DNA of 64,000 nt from Bemisia tabaci (GCF_918797505.1 NC_092797.1:34299372-34363371); one strand, 5' to 3'; positions 1 through 11,140 are shown, counted from the first letter of the stretch. Notes: generated by a model from the sequence alone, not told the origin. Translations and numbers: made by a program.

Positions 1-1680
1 GTACTCTATGGTGCACTCTTTTGTGACTCCATGAGCGAGAACCAATCAGAATTGGATTTCATGTTAGGCCATTTCCAGTTGTCTCTGAGCCCAACCAAGC
101 CCGACCAGAATTGAGATGTCAGTAGTTATAAAATGCCGAAGCAGACTCAGTTTGGATCGTTTTTTTAGACTCGTTTTACATCTGAAATCTCACTCCCTAA
201 TTACGAGACCGAACTTTATAATTGTACTACAAACTAGAGAGAATCAGAGTGGCCAGCCACCTAAATAAACGCCCAGCTTCCATAACGTTTCCTGTCGTTT
301 TCTTCCGCATTGATCTCCTCGCTCAGCACCCAAGTCAGTAAACTCAGTGACCAGTATTGATCAATGTTTTTTCCCGGCGGTTAATTTACATAATGCATCT
401 GACTTAATTGTGTTGTAGGTACACGCCATCCGCTTTCCTTCAACCTTCCACGCAACAAGTTCAGGAACGAGGTGATTTACCCGAACCATGACCCTTCGCA
501 TAGTAAAACCCCGCCCGCCGATTATTATAAAACCGATTTTCTAAACGCCCTTACCCGCTCCCTTATTTTTCCCGGTCAATGTTTTCGCTCAAGCGCATTT
601 TTCCGTTGTTTTCATTGGAAGAAGGTTGCGTCATTTTCGCGAGCATGGATTGGTCGAATATTGCGTCAGTCTACCGCATGTTTTGTTTTGGCTACAATAC
701 GTAGCAACGAACTTGCCGACTTTATTATATAAGCTCGACGGATCCCTACGAAAATTCTATTGTGTTTTTTCAAGTTCTGTGCTCACCCCTCTTCTGCTCC
801 AACTGCCTCCCACCACCTTTACCAATCCTGCGACTTAGTTTTTTTTCCAGTTTCTCTTTTTTTGAGACTTAGTTTTTTCTTCCAATCGAGTTCTTTCTCA
901 AGTGTTAGTTTTTCATCGCTTCAACCACGAGACTTTGGATTTTTCTCACTTCGAACACTTGTTTCTTCTTCTGCCACAACATATGAATGCCGACCCACCG
1001 ATTCAGTTTTTTAAAGTAATTTATCTACCGGAAAAAAATGATAAGTTTTCTCTTCAAAGTTTAAGACCTGTTGTCCGTAAGTTGCATCCTCCCCAAAAAT
1101 GCTATCTGTATTAACGCTCGCCTGAATAAATATATTCACAGATTGTGGAACGCCAATTATCGTAATCCTGTGCCCGAATTAATTTTAATACTGAAGAAGC
1201 ACAGTAGAAAATACCCAGTTCGAACTTGATTTGTTAATAACGAAATTTTAAGAATTAACATTTGTATGGGGGCACGTTTTTTTCCACCATTTTCAATCTG
1301 TTTTTTCTTTCTATAGATTTATTTCACAATTTGAATGCTTAAGAGACTCGCATATTGTACACGAATTTGACCGTATAATATTTGGGTAATACTTTATTCC
1401 GGAAGAAAGAAGTTTCGTTCTGACTAGTGGTCCGCGAAGCGGCGTTTTTCAAAGCGAAGCGAAGCGGACAAAAAAAAACCCTTCAAATACGCTGGATGCA
1501 ACCTGCGGAATTTCGTGGCGGTCATTCCAACGAGTCTTACGAGTCGCGACTTAGCGTGCGGCGGCGATAACTTTAATTGAAAATCGAGAAATACGTGAAG
1601 AATACATTAATTTAATTTTCCCCATTTTCCTCTAAATTTTAAGAATACATTTTTATTGGGTGCCAGCAGATCTAAGCTTT

Positions 1681-1718
1681 GTTTGTTTGTTTGTTAGTTA
1701 GTTTGTTTGTTTGTTTTT
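1681..1718 (+). repeat. (GTTT)n microsatellite
   Basis: Nine or so GTTT units with one GTTA interruption lie inside the left half of the hAT-like element. Confidence 0.85.
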
Positions 1719-1959
1719 TTAATTTGTCATCGGGTTTGCTTTAATTATCACGGAATGTTAAAACATTAAAACGGTTTTTACTTTTTATTTTCCTTTTAAT
1801 TTTTTTTAATTTATTTTAATTTAAAACATGGCAATACCGACAAAATACCTACAAATTACCTACGAATATACAAAAAAGAAAATCATCGATTTAAACTTTT
1901 CAAAAAAATTTATGATGATGGAATTGAGGATAGGAGAGAAGGCGCTAAATAACGCGGAG

Positions 1960-2342
1960 TAGAGTACCTGTATAGCGAGAGTATGGACAGATGTGAAACT
2001 CCGAAAATCCATCAGGCCTTCACCGATGCTTCTGCGAATAAAGTTAGGGCCCAGAAATGCAGCCAACCTATGAATTTCAATTATCCAGAACGATTTACGA
2101 ATACTATTGTTACGAACCGTCGTTTATTAAGCACGTGTTTGACTCAGTTTTTGCATAAATTTACTCAATTTCGCGGAAGAACGCTCATTTCTGTATATTC
2201 TTTGCCATCATGGTTAGAATTGGAATCTGCAGACTGGCAGTGAAATTTTGTGCGTTAGAAGTTGGTTAGAAGGGTGGCTGCACTTTTGGGCCCTAAGCCC
2301 TCCATGAAGCGATCTGTCCATACTCTCGCTATACAGGTACTC
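1960..2342. mobile_element. Nested MITE inside the hAT-like element, 9-10 bp TSD
   Basis: Inverted ends share GAGTACCTGTATAGCGAGAG (left, from 1962) and its complement (right, to 2342). The arms continue inward for about 100 bp with lower identity, including a shared GGGCCC-containing block. TAACGCGGAG occurs immediately on both sides (1950-1959 and 2343-2352), so a 9-10 bp target duplication is likely. That length is typical of Mutator-like elements; the assignment is inference. The insertion lies in the right half of the hAT-like element, making it younger. Confidence 0.7.
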
Positions 2343-2836
2343 TAACGCGGAGCGGCCGCAAGCGCATGCGCAAAGAACTGGTTTTCGCGGAGACTTATCC
2401 ATCAATCATCGGTAATCGGTATCGATTCCGAAAGAGCGCGAAAATTTGAATTATCGCGAAATTTTCGCTTTGCTTCGCTTTTTCCGACCTCGCGCTTTGC
2501 AAGATACGAAGCAAATGCGAAGCTTCCCGGACCCCTAGTTCTGACCATTAGTTCTTTTTATTGTAATCTATTTCGTGAAATTATCAGCTATCATCAGTAT
2601 TTAACATGTAATATTTTTAAATTTACAATGAATGCAGAAATTTTATCTTTAAAAGTCTCCATAATTTATAAATTATTAGGCCTTTGCGTTTTTTGCTTCT
2701 ATGCTGCTCTTTTCTCTTAGTAATATTTTTCTTGACTAGTTTTTTTTTTTTTATTTTAAGTGAAACTCTCGAAAAAACCATTCTTTCATCGAACACTTTG
2801 GCTTGTACATTTACGTTTAGCGACCAACGAAGGAGT

Positions 2837-3005
2837 GCAACATCTTGATACATCGTCCCCATGCAGAGCGCGGGTCAAGTTTCTGCTTCGGACACTAATT
2901 GAAATGTATTTCAGATTGATTGGCTTCTTGTATAAATGAGATTGACACTCTATGTGTGTGTAACATTTTGGTACATCGTCCCCATGCAGAGCGCGGGTCA
3001 AGTTT
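2837..3005 (+). repeat. Pair of about 46-bp direct repeats
   Basis: The block containing CATCGTCCCCATGCAGAGCG occurs at about 2837-2882 and again at 2960-3005, 123 bp apart, with a few mismatches. The sequence between is unrelated. It lies inside the 4-kb element, upstream of the open frame at 3191-3727. Confidence 0.7.
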
Positions 3006-3190
3006 CACTTCCGGAAGTCAATTAAAAACAAACCTACAAGTACCGAAAATATCCGATGGTCTCAGAGTGTGTATAGAAGCCCCAAAAGGTTCTGACCATC
3101 ATTTTTTGAGTCGCTGTGCAGCCATTTCGGATAAGTTTATAAACACAATTTGATTGATAGGATCTGTGATGCGGTGCGGGGGCTGGCGGA

Positions 3191-3727
3191 TTGGGGTATT
3201 TTATAAACGTTAGCTGTCAGGACCACGCTAACTATCAGGCGGACGTATTAAAGCTGTTGGAAAGATGTCACCCCGATAGAGGGCATCTGACTGCTTGGGA
3301 AATCGGTGTACGAGAAAATAGAATGGACAATGGTACATGCCAACTAAATGAGAAAATCAAACAGCGCTGCAAGTTTGAGGGAAACATGAATGCGAGTACC
3401 GAGTACCTCAAAATCCTCCTTGCTGATGCGGAAAGTTTGTGCAAGCAAAAAAAGTACACGGAGAGAGCGTCTGAAAAGTTGTGGAGTAAAGATAACAAAA
3501 CATCGACTGTTATCATTCTAATCGCAAAAGAAAACAAGCAGGCGAGGAAAATCAAGAATGATGAAGAAACCCTGGGATTAGAATGTTTGTTACTAACTAT
3601 TAAGGCGATTTTGTATATGTTGGTTGTGTTAATAATTGCAAGATCACTGCACAAAAGACATCTTCGGCTGCACGGCTCGACTATAAATGGAAGCGGTGAA
3701 GAGAGAAACGGTATCTTGATTGTTTAA
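3191..3727 (+). CDS. Hypothetical open frame inside the 4-kb element
   Basis: This is a 178-codon open frame, and it begins without an ATG. The first ATG is at 3323 (MDNGTCQLNE), leaving 134 codons; alternatively the 5' part could be an exon entered after TTAG near 3214. The product would be Lys/Glu-rich and hydrophilic up to about residue 132, then have one hydrophobic stretch (about residues 133-150, core LYMLVVLIIA). I do not recognise a family. It is the longest frame in the 4-kb element and could be a remnant of an element-encoded or captured gene, but a chance frame is not excluded. Confidence 0.3.
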   Translation: MGYFINVSCQDHANYQADVLKLLERCHPDRGHLTAWEIGVRENRMDNGTCQLNEKIKQRCKFEGNMNASTEYLKILLADAESLCKQKKYTERASEKLWSKDNKTSTVIILIAKENKQARKIKNDEETLGLECLLLTIKAILYMLVVLIIARSLHKRHLRLHGSTINGSGEERNGILIV

Positions 3728-3849
3728 AACAATTACGGGAGCGATTTCAAATCTGAAGAATTTGAAGGTTTGGACGTTTGCGTAATTATTTTAGTAGTTA
3801 TAATATACGTTAGATTAAGGAAGCTTGTCAGTGATAGTTTATAAATGAA

Positions 3850-3874
3850 AAAATAAATAAATAAATAAATAAAA
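3850..3874 (+). repeat. (AAAT)n microsatellite
   Basis: A short run of AAAT units lies just inside the right terminal repeat of the 4-kb element. Confidence 0.85.
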
Positions 3875-4107
3875 TACAACAAATATCAACAAAAAAAGAG
3901 AAGTTAGGTGTTTATTTGGGTGGCTTGCCACTCTGATTCTCTCTAGTTTATAGCACAATTATAACTTTTGGTCTCGTAATTGGGGAGTGAGATTTCAGAT
4001 GTAAATCGAGTCTAAAAAAAGATCTAAACTGAATCTGCTTCGGTATTTTATAACTACTGATGTCGTAACTCTGGGTATAAAGGGACTCTAGGTCAGTTTT
4101 AAACAGC

Positions 4108-4377
4108 GGGCCGATTATCGAAATTGATAGAAAAAGCTATAAACAAATAAGATATAGGGGGTATAAAGCAATCCTATTGGTTGAAATGGGTGGTTCTCAT
4201 AGACTAAGGGGACAATGATAGACTAACTGTCGGGTCTCTCGTGGGTTGCCGTTAGTTAGTCTATTATATTACCTACCTCCTTTGTCCATTGCAACCACCC
4301 GCTTCTACCAATAGGATCCCTCCAAATCCTTTTTGTCTTCTTTGTCTATTGCTTTGTCTATCAATTTTAATAATCAG
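4108..4377. mobile_element. Palindromic MITE, copy 1
   Basis: The two halves are inverted over almost the full length, for example CCTATTGGTTGAAATGGGTG on the left against CACCCGCTTCTACCAATAGG on the right. The outer ends pair GATTATCGAAATTGATAGA with TCTATCAATTTTAATAATC. The centre includes GGGTCTCTCGTGGGTTGCCG. A second copy, interrupted by another MITE, lies at about 43431-43815. Confidence 0.75.
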
Positions 4378-4381
4378 CACG

Positions 4382-4533
4382 CAGTAGCGTGGCGTGCTCT
4401 GAGATGGACCGATTGGTCTGCCATTTAAACGTATGGAAAAGGATCGATATACAGGGTGTTCGCAATAATCGATTCTTTACCATAGCTTCAAATGGGTAAA
4501 TATCGATAATCGATCATTCACGCCTCGCCACTG
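4382..4533. mobile_element. hAT-type MITE (CAGTGGCG family)
   Basis: It begins CAGTAGCGTGGCGTG and ends CGCCTCGCCACTG. The inside contains paired ATCGAT motifs and a TTTAAACGTATGG block shared with copies at 42248, 44197 and 45985. The CAGTGGCG-type end fits hAT elements, and three sister copies have 8-bp duplications. No duplication is visible here. Confidence 0.7.
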
Positions 4534-5740
4534 ATTCATACTTTTATCGCTTGAATAATTATCTTATAAAATGCAGGATCGGAAGTCGAGAGAGTTCAAA
4601 TTTTCTCAGCCCAGATGGTTTCAATTATGCCATGGCACGCTCGGAATCTCAGGATCAATGTCTCTGTTTAGGAGTCTCACGAGAACGATCCTGAACTGAC
4701 AACAAGCCTGGAAGTATTCCTCCTCAAAAATTTCGGATAGCTCAGTATTCTGTCGTGCTAAGAAAGGAGCATTCGAATTATGCCGAATTTCCTTTCAGAA
4801 AAAATTAAATATTAGCAAAAATTATGAACATTTTTACTTACGATTTTTAGATTTTTTAGAATGAATTACAGACGAAATCCTCTGTAAAGTTGGAAGAGAA
4901 ATATTCACAAATTTTCCCGGAAAATCGCTCTAGTCCGTGCCACGTTGGAAATTTTGCTAATTAGTACCTAATTATGACTTCCACTCCAAAAGAACAACGA
5001 TGGTCATAGCGCATGACTCTGGAGAATCACTTACATGAAAATTGTTACGAAATTCGAAGAAATAAATCCATCAGAAATTGGCTTCGCAATAAGCATCGCA
5101 TTAGTCATAGTAATTCAGTCTTGTATCAAATTCTGTACTTTTTGTCAGCAAAATCCTGCTTTCGTTTCCCAAATTTTGCAATTTTTTTCATCACAAATGA
5201 TTCCTCAGTTTTATGCGCGAGAGCTGTTGTCTTTTCTTGGCTTTATCGTCAAAATGTTCAAAAATTGTTGACGTATCGTCACAGCGCCACATCGTTATTG
5301 CACGCCAATAATTCAAACACAACCGGATTCTGAGACAAACTATGTTAAGCTCTGGTGGAGACATATTTCGGTCAAACGCCTTAACAGTCTGCTCTTACAG
5401 CCGTATTAAATCTTTTTTTTTCTTCTTCTTCTTTCTTTTTTTTTTGACAGCGCATTGAGCCAGTGATATTTCCAATTGACGCAAATTGGTAACACTATTT
5501 GTTTCCTCTGTTTAACTCTATCATTATTAATCGATCATTTTACATACATTCAAGTAGGCTGAGCCTTATCTTGCCATCTCAAGAATCGTTACTTCACTAC
5601 TGTGACGAATTTGACCTTCCAGCCAACGTCATGATTTTTTTTTCTTCTTAAATAGATATAGTACAGTGAATAAATCTACATACATTCAAAAAAAGAATAT
5701 GCAAGTATATAAACCAAGGAGTTAAGTGCGATATAGAATG
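4534..5740. other. Anonymous intergenic sequence
   Basis: AT-rich sequence with T-rich microsatellite stretches near 5407-5440. Short open frames at 5013-5333 lack any recognisable motif or splice context and are not supported as genes. Confidence 0.5.
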
Positions 5741-5891
5741 TCACTTGTGCCATCGCTTGTTATCGTGAGACATGTACCAAAAATTCATGGCCCACGGGTC
5801 CCCATAGTTATAATCGTTGGCAAAAGTGTTGGTCGAAAACCTGACCCGCCCAACATCAGACCTATGACAGATACCATGACCACATAAAAAA
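5741..5891 (-). CDS. Possible terminal coding exon, unidentified
   Basis: On the - strand a candidate acceptor (TTTTATTAG, ending at 5892) is followed by about 50 codons ending in TGA at 5741. The frame reads through GHGICHRSDVGRVRF and NDYNYGDPWAMNFWYMSHD to RWHK. The composition (W, Y, D, N rich, balanced codons) is more protein-like than neighbouring frames. I do not recognise the family, and no AATAAA signal is seen just downstream on that strand. It abuts the left end of the Foldback-like element, so any upstream exons would lie beyond or within that insertion. It could be a gene fragment or chance. Confidence 0.3.
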
Positions 5892-6362
5892 CTAATAAAA
5901 ACAGTATATTGAAAAAGGGTATCCCGGGATAAGCATGTCAAAATGCCCTTGTGAACGGATTTTTATTTTAACCATTTTAAGTCATCAAGGGTGTCCTAAA
6001 ACTTAGGTTTTGGGGAATTTTAGCCCCCCAACCCCCTCCGCCCCCCCTCAGATCCCCAAAAAACCGCTTTTTGGGGCTATTTTTGACTACGCTAACGTCT
6101 TTTCCTCATAACTTTCGTAATTTTCGATAGAATTGAACCAAAATTTGTCAGAATCTACATCAATTAGCTTAGTTTTTGTAGGAAAAAATTCATTATCATC
6201 GGATAATATTTTAGCTTCTAAAAAAATTCGTAAAATTTTAAAAAAATCATCATTTTTTTCCTTTTTTCGCGCTAGGTGACGTATGGAAACGAGGACACAA
6301 ACAAAAATTGTCTCTCTTCTTAAGTTATACATCCAATAAGATACAGAAAAAATTTCGTGTTG

Positions 6363-6955
6363 ATCGGAGTGGTGCGCCATACTTAAAAACGCAATTTTCT
6401 AACCTCAAAACGGCCAAAATGCCACCATAGCCTCCTTTGATGACTAGGCGTGGAGAAATATGTAGAGAGAAACATCCGGTTTTATCGTCTCACCTCTTAA
6501 GTGACCCACTTAAGTACCTTGAGCCAAAATTTCGAGATGATCAGAGTGGTGCGCAACACCCAAGCACGCAATTTTCTAACCTCAAAACGGGCAAATTGCC
6601 CATTTCGGCTGATTTCGGCACCCATTATCACTCCGTGTCAAAAAATAAGAAGAGGGACATCCGATATCATTGTCCTACCTCATTAATTAGACACTTAAGT
6701 ACATTTAGTCGAAATTTTATGTCGATCAGAGTGGTGCGCAACACCCAAGCACGCGATTTTCTAACCTCAAAACGGGCAAATTGCCCATTTCAGTTGATTT
6801 CGGCACCCCATATCACTCCGTGTCAAAAAATAAGAAGAGGGACATCCGATATTATTGTCCTACCTCATAAATTAGACACTCGATTACATTTAGTCGAAAT
6901 ATCGGGTCGATCAGAGTGGTGCGCAACACCCGAACACGCCGTTTTCTTGTTCATT
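6363..6955 (+). repeat. Tandem array in left arm of the Foldback-like element (4 units)
   Basis: Unit starts at 6363, 6541, 6726 and 6911 give spacings of 178, 185 and 185 bp. Each unit carries CTAACCTCAAAACGG and, in the inner ones, CATCACTCCGTGTCAAAAAA-like and AGACACTTAAGTACATT-like blocks. Confidence 0.85.
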
Positions 6956-7216
6956 TATTTACTGTAATTTGCCAGTACTCAGTGCACTACTACGTATTAT
7001 TGAAGTCTGGAGGAGGGAACGCTTCTACGTGAAGGATGAGCGAGCCTCCCTTTTGTCATATAATTCCTGGGAGTTCAGAGGTTTCGCTGAGTGATCGGGT
7101 TTGCTACGCGCTACGGTGCCAAAATGAAGTTTGAAATGTGCATCATGCACTTTTCAAGCGGGCTCGTCGCTGACATACAGTGATAAGGAATGCGAAAATG
7201 GGAATTTTGGGAGGTT

Positions 7217-8167
7217 TCAGGTTAGAAAACGGCGTGTTCCGGTGTCGCGCACCACTCTGATCGACACGAAATTTCGACTAAATGTACTTATGTGTCTAAT
7301 TTATGAGGTAGGACAATAATATCGGATGTCCCTCTTCTTATTTTTTGACACGGAGTGATATGGGGTGCCGAAATCAACTGAAATGGGCAATTTGCCCGTT
7401 TTGAGGTTAGAAAATCGCGTGCTTGGGTGTTGCGCACCACTCTGATCGACATAAAATTTCGACTAAATGTACTTAAGTGTCTAATTAATGAGGTAGGACA
7501 ATGATATCGGATGTCCCTCTTCTTATTTTTTGACACGGAGTGATAATGGGTGCCGAAATCAGCCGAAATGGGCAATTTGCCCGTTTTGAGGTTAGAAAAT
7601 TGCGTACTTGGGTGTTGCGCACCACTCTGATCGACCCGAAATTTCGACTAAATGTACTTATGTGTCTAGTTTATGAGGTAGGACAATAATATCGGATGTT
7701 CCTTTTCTTATTTTTTGACACGGAGTGATATGGGGTGCCGAAATCAACCGAAATGGGCAATTTGGCCGTTTTAAGGTTAGAAAATCGCGTGCTTGGGTGT
7801 TGCGCACCACTCTGATCAACTCGAAATGTTGGCTCAAGGTACTTAAGTGAATCACTTAAGAGGTGAGACGATAAAACCGGATGTCCCTCTTCATATTTTT
7901 TGACACGGAGTGATAATGGGTGCCGAAATGGGCAATTTGACCGTTTTGAGGTTAGAAAATTGCGTCCTTGGGTGTTGCGCACCACTCTGATCATCTCGAA
8001 ATTTTGGCTCAAGGTACTTAAGTGGGTCACTTAAGAGGTGAGACGATAAAACCGGATGTTTCTCTCTACATATTTCTCCACGCCTAGTCATCAAAGGAGG
8101 CTATGGTGGCATTTTGGCCGTTTTGAGGTTAGAAAATTGCGTTTTTAAGTATGGCGCACCACTCCGA
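7217..8167 (-). repeat. Tandem array in right arm of the Foldback-like element (6 units)
   Basis: The complement of the same marker ends at 7260, 7445, 7630, 7815, 7990 and 8167. Spacings are 185, 185, 185, 175 and 177 bp. Two more units than the left arm account for the roughly 360-bp difference in arm length. Confidence 0.85.
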
Positions 8168-8716
8168 TCAACACGAAATTTTTTCTGTATCTTATTGGAT
8201 GTATAACTTAAGAAGAGAGACAATTTTTGTTTGTGTCCTCGTTTCCATACGTCACCTAGCGCGAAAAAAGGAAAAAAATGATGATTTTTTTAAATTTTAC
8301 GAATTTTTTTAGAAGCTAAAATATTATCCGATGATAATGAATTTTTTCCTACAAAAACTAAGCCACTTGATGTAGATTCTGACAAATTTTGGTTCAATTC
8401 TATCGAAAATTACGAAAGTTATGAGGAAAAGACGTTAGCGTAGTCAAAAATAGCCCCAAAAAGCGGTTTTTTGGGATCTGAGGGGGGGCGGAGGGGGTTG
8501 GGGGGCTAAAATCCCCCAAAACCTAAGTTTTAGGACACCCTTGATGACTTAAAATGGTTAAAATAAAAATCCGTTCACAAGGGCATTTTGACATGCTTAT
8601 CCCGGGATACCCTTTTGACCTGTAATATTAATTTTAAAATAGTTGGAGATGTAAAATTGTATTTTAGTTGGCTGATTTACGACAGACGTACGCAGAATAA
8701 TATATTGACCCATAAT

Positions 8717-8855
8717 TGGACTACATTTTGCAATTCGGAACTATAATTTCTGGCTCAGTTTAGAAATAGTGCATGTACCATTCGTCTCCCTATGCACATA
8801 AGTGTTTTTACGGATGAACCAGAAATTATAGTTCCGAATTGCAAAATGTAGTCCA
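8717..8855. mobile_element. MITE with 38-bp inverted ends, copy 1
   Basis: Perfect or near-perfect inverted ends begin TGGACTACATTTTGCAATTC and run about 38 bp. The element between the GGAC/GTCC ends is 137 bp long, the same length as the copy at 43604-43740. A diverged relative lies at 21179-21302. Confidence 0.8.
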
Positions 8856-10841
8856 CTTCATTAAATAGACCGAAATGAAACGTTCAACACACTTCGGGGC
8901 TACTCGTTTGAAGGCTATACTTAGATAGACAACTGGACCGTGTTTAAAAGTAAGTATATCTAAATAGTACATCTTTCTTTGTCAAAAATCACGCAGAATC
9001 GATAAAAGCATTCAAATGTTCTGGAGCCAACTATTACGCGATTATAGCGTTTCTTATGTATGTGTGTAAGTCAATTCGCTTTATCCAGTATAAGTATTCA
9101 TCGTCCTTGAGTAGGCATGTCTTAAGACACACTTTTCATGGATGTCTGTTCTTATTGTTGGCAACTAGCGGCAAAATAATTATGATATTCCTATATGATT
9201 CATTATTTTTTACCGAAAAATACGTACTTATTATCCAAACGATCCTCGTGAAATCTTAGCTGTCGAAATCCACCGGGCTGACGGTATGCTGTTATAACAT
9301 ATCTGTGCCTTCCTAGAGCAAGAAATAGTACTAATTTTAAACCAGTATACTTCTTCTCAAATGAAACATTTTAAGTATAAAGTTAAAGCCATAGAGATCC
9401 CATAGGAAACAAAATTTCTTGACATTGCTAGCGCCGTTTAAATGAAGTTTCTCAGGTGATTATGTCCATTTTGTCTCTCATCGTGAGTAAATCACATCCA
9501 CTGCCTGTGTAGGAATTATACTGCTCCCGTACAGAGAGGAGAAAAGATTAGCGATGGCAATTTTCTATCGTCAATGAGACAAGATTTTTAAAAACCTCAG
9601 TGAGAAATACCACCGTCAATTTACTTGTCCCAAGAATTGATTTTCATAGCATGAATTATTACCTACCAGTGAAGTTCTTGGTTACCGGCGCAATGTATTC
9701 GCCCAATGTCTCACCGGCTGTAATATTATCACGAGGGATATTTACAACTAACCAATGCAGCCATTCCCTTAGATATGGTTTACCAGGGGTGGGTGCGTCT
9801 AAATCTAAAACCACAAAAATTAAATGTAAAATTAGATATGTGGTTCAAACAGACTCACTTGAGCTTCTTTATGATAAGTTCACAGGTCAATCAATATTCA
9901 TTCGTCCTAAAAGTCAGCCTTTCTTTTCTTTTTACAATTTTTCTCGTAGTTAAACACGTGATTCATCACACACACACTCATTACGATCCATACGATCCAT
10001 CCTGTCATACTCCAGCTTGGTGTCCGCCTGAACATCCAAGATGGCATGGTAATGAAAAGCCGTCACGGAAACGACGATTATTTTTTGGGATAACGTCCTT
10101 ATTTTGTCTGGAGAATAATTGTCCAACAACACAACGGCAAATGGAGCGAGGATCACATTCATGTGTTACATCCTCCGCGTGCCCTGTGCCATCTGCGACG
10201 TTCAGGATGCTACTCAGGATGCGTTCAGGGGGCTTTGACCAAGTATGACTGGCTGACATGTGCTCAAAAAAGAGCCGAACCGACGCACAGTGAATCGAGC
10301 TAGTCAGAGAGGTCGGACATGAAATTGTTGACTAAAACTGCAAATTGTAATGATAATTCCTTAAAAATTTAAATTTTAAGGGGTGAACCTTAAAGGAAAT
10401 TTCATAAGGAAACCAATGGGGCCACTTTTAAAACCTAAAAGTTTTGGATAAACGGAGTTATGAGCTTTTAAAGTTTCCAAATTTTGTCCGACCTCTCCCT
10501 TTGACTCGATCCAACGTGCGACACCAGTCTTTTATTAGGACCTCAGCAAGGGATCTTCAATGAGCCTGTCTGAGCTAAACATCCTCCTACCTCAACTTTG
10601 CTCTTAAACTCATTACACACTGTTAAAAATTTTGGAGTTGAATTTTGTGCCGGAGCCTATCTTGTACCCATGAATCTGAACCGCGAGTGATATGAATGAG
10701 GAGTGAAACCTATACTCCTGATGGAGTGACTTACACTCTTACGGAGCGGCACCTTCTCTTTTTGCGGAATGCCATACGCTTTTATGGTGCTGATCTCACT
10801 TCGCAATCATATCGCTCGGGGCTTTTGGGCGCTATGTATAT
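8856..10841. other. Anonymous intergenic sequence with weak open frames
   Basis: No gene is convincingly supported. A 70-codon frame on the - strand (9950-10162) starts with a hydrophobic MNVILAPFAVVLL segment, and overlapping + strand frames of 117 and 157 codons exist at 9600-10248. None shows a known motif. A short CA/GATCCATAC repeat at 9966-10000 falls in the same place. Confidence 0.4.
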
Positions 10842-11092
10842 TGCCGTGCTAGGGAGAAACGCCGTATGAACCTTCAGGCGTTGCCAAATTTTCTTCGATA
10901 AAACACGAATTCCCTGGTAAACTTATGAATATTTTGCTTCCAATTTCTCAGAGAATATTGTTTGTATTTTGATCTAAAGTTCTTGAAAATTTCAAGGAAA
11001 AATATTCATAATTTTCCGCATAAATAAACATTTTATCAACAGAAATTTGGCAACTCTCGAATGTTCATACGGCGTTCTTCTTTAGCACGGCA
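10842..11092. mobile_element. CTGCCG-family MITE, copy 1
   Basis: Inverted ends are TGCCGTGCTAGGGAGAAACG and CGTTCTTCTTTAGCACGGCA. The interior shares the blocks GTATGAACCTTCAGGCGTTG and TTTGGCAACTCTCGAATGTT with the copies at 17234, 17933 and 20503. GTATAT occurs on both sides, offset by 2 bp on the right, so the duplication is not as clean as in the sister copies. Confidence 0.8.
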
Positions 11093-11140
11093 CAGTATAT
11101 GCTTGGTGTTTCTGGCTTTGGTTTCCCTTCAGAACAGTGA

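Larger units (their letters stand above)
1425..2537. mobile_element. hAT-like non-autonomous transposon, 8-bp TSD
   Basis: The ends are inverted: TAGTGGTCCGCGAAGC on the left matches TAGGGGTCCGGGAAGC read from the right. The 8-bp direct repeat GTTCTGAC flanks it exactly (1417-1424 and 2538-2545), as expected for hAT insertion. Both subterminal regions are rich in GCGAAGC/GCTTCGC motifs, which resemble subterminal transposase-binding repeats of hAT elements. No transposase frame is present. After removing the nested insertion it is about 0.7 kb. Confidence 0.8.
105..4074. mobile_element. 4-kb DNA element with about 175-bp terminal inverted repeats
   Basis: Positions 105-279 and 3901-4074 are inverted copies of each other with scattered mismatches. 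Both contain the core AGTAGTTATAAAAT near the outer end and AGAGAATCAGAGTGG near the inner end. The outermost bases (CCAGAATT against CCAGAGTT) are less certain and no flanking duplication is visible. No transposase is recognisable inside, so this looks non-autonomous or decayed. It is interrupted by a hAT-like element (1425-2537) that itself carries another insertion (1960-2342), so it is the oldest layer of the nest. The superfamily cannot be assigned from the ends alone. Confidence 0.7.
5913..8616. mobile_element. Foldback-like element with tandem repeats in its long inverted arms
   Basis: The left arm (about 5913-6955) and right arm (about 7217-8616) are inverted copies, with outer ends AAAAGGGTATCCCGGGATAA and the complement. 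Each arm has a unique outer part (about 450 bp, with a G/C-homopolymer block) and an inner array of 175-185-bp units. The marker TCAGAGTGGTGCGCAACACC recurs at 6541, 6726 and 6911, with a diverged one at 6363. Its complement ends at 7260, 7445, 7630, 7815 and 7990, with a diverged one at 8167. The left arm thus has 4 units and the right 6. About 260 bp of unique spacer separates the arms. This is the architecture of Foldback/Galileo-type elements. No transposase is visible; open frames here are read-through of the repeat units. No clear target duplication was found. Confidence 0.85.

Noticed and set aside
6437..8094. Repeated frames (TRRGEICREKHPVLSSHLL and similar) on both strands
   Set aside because: They are translations of the 185-bp units of the Foldback-like arms, recurring in step with the repeat and on both strands. 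No coding signature separate from the repeat.
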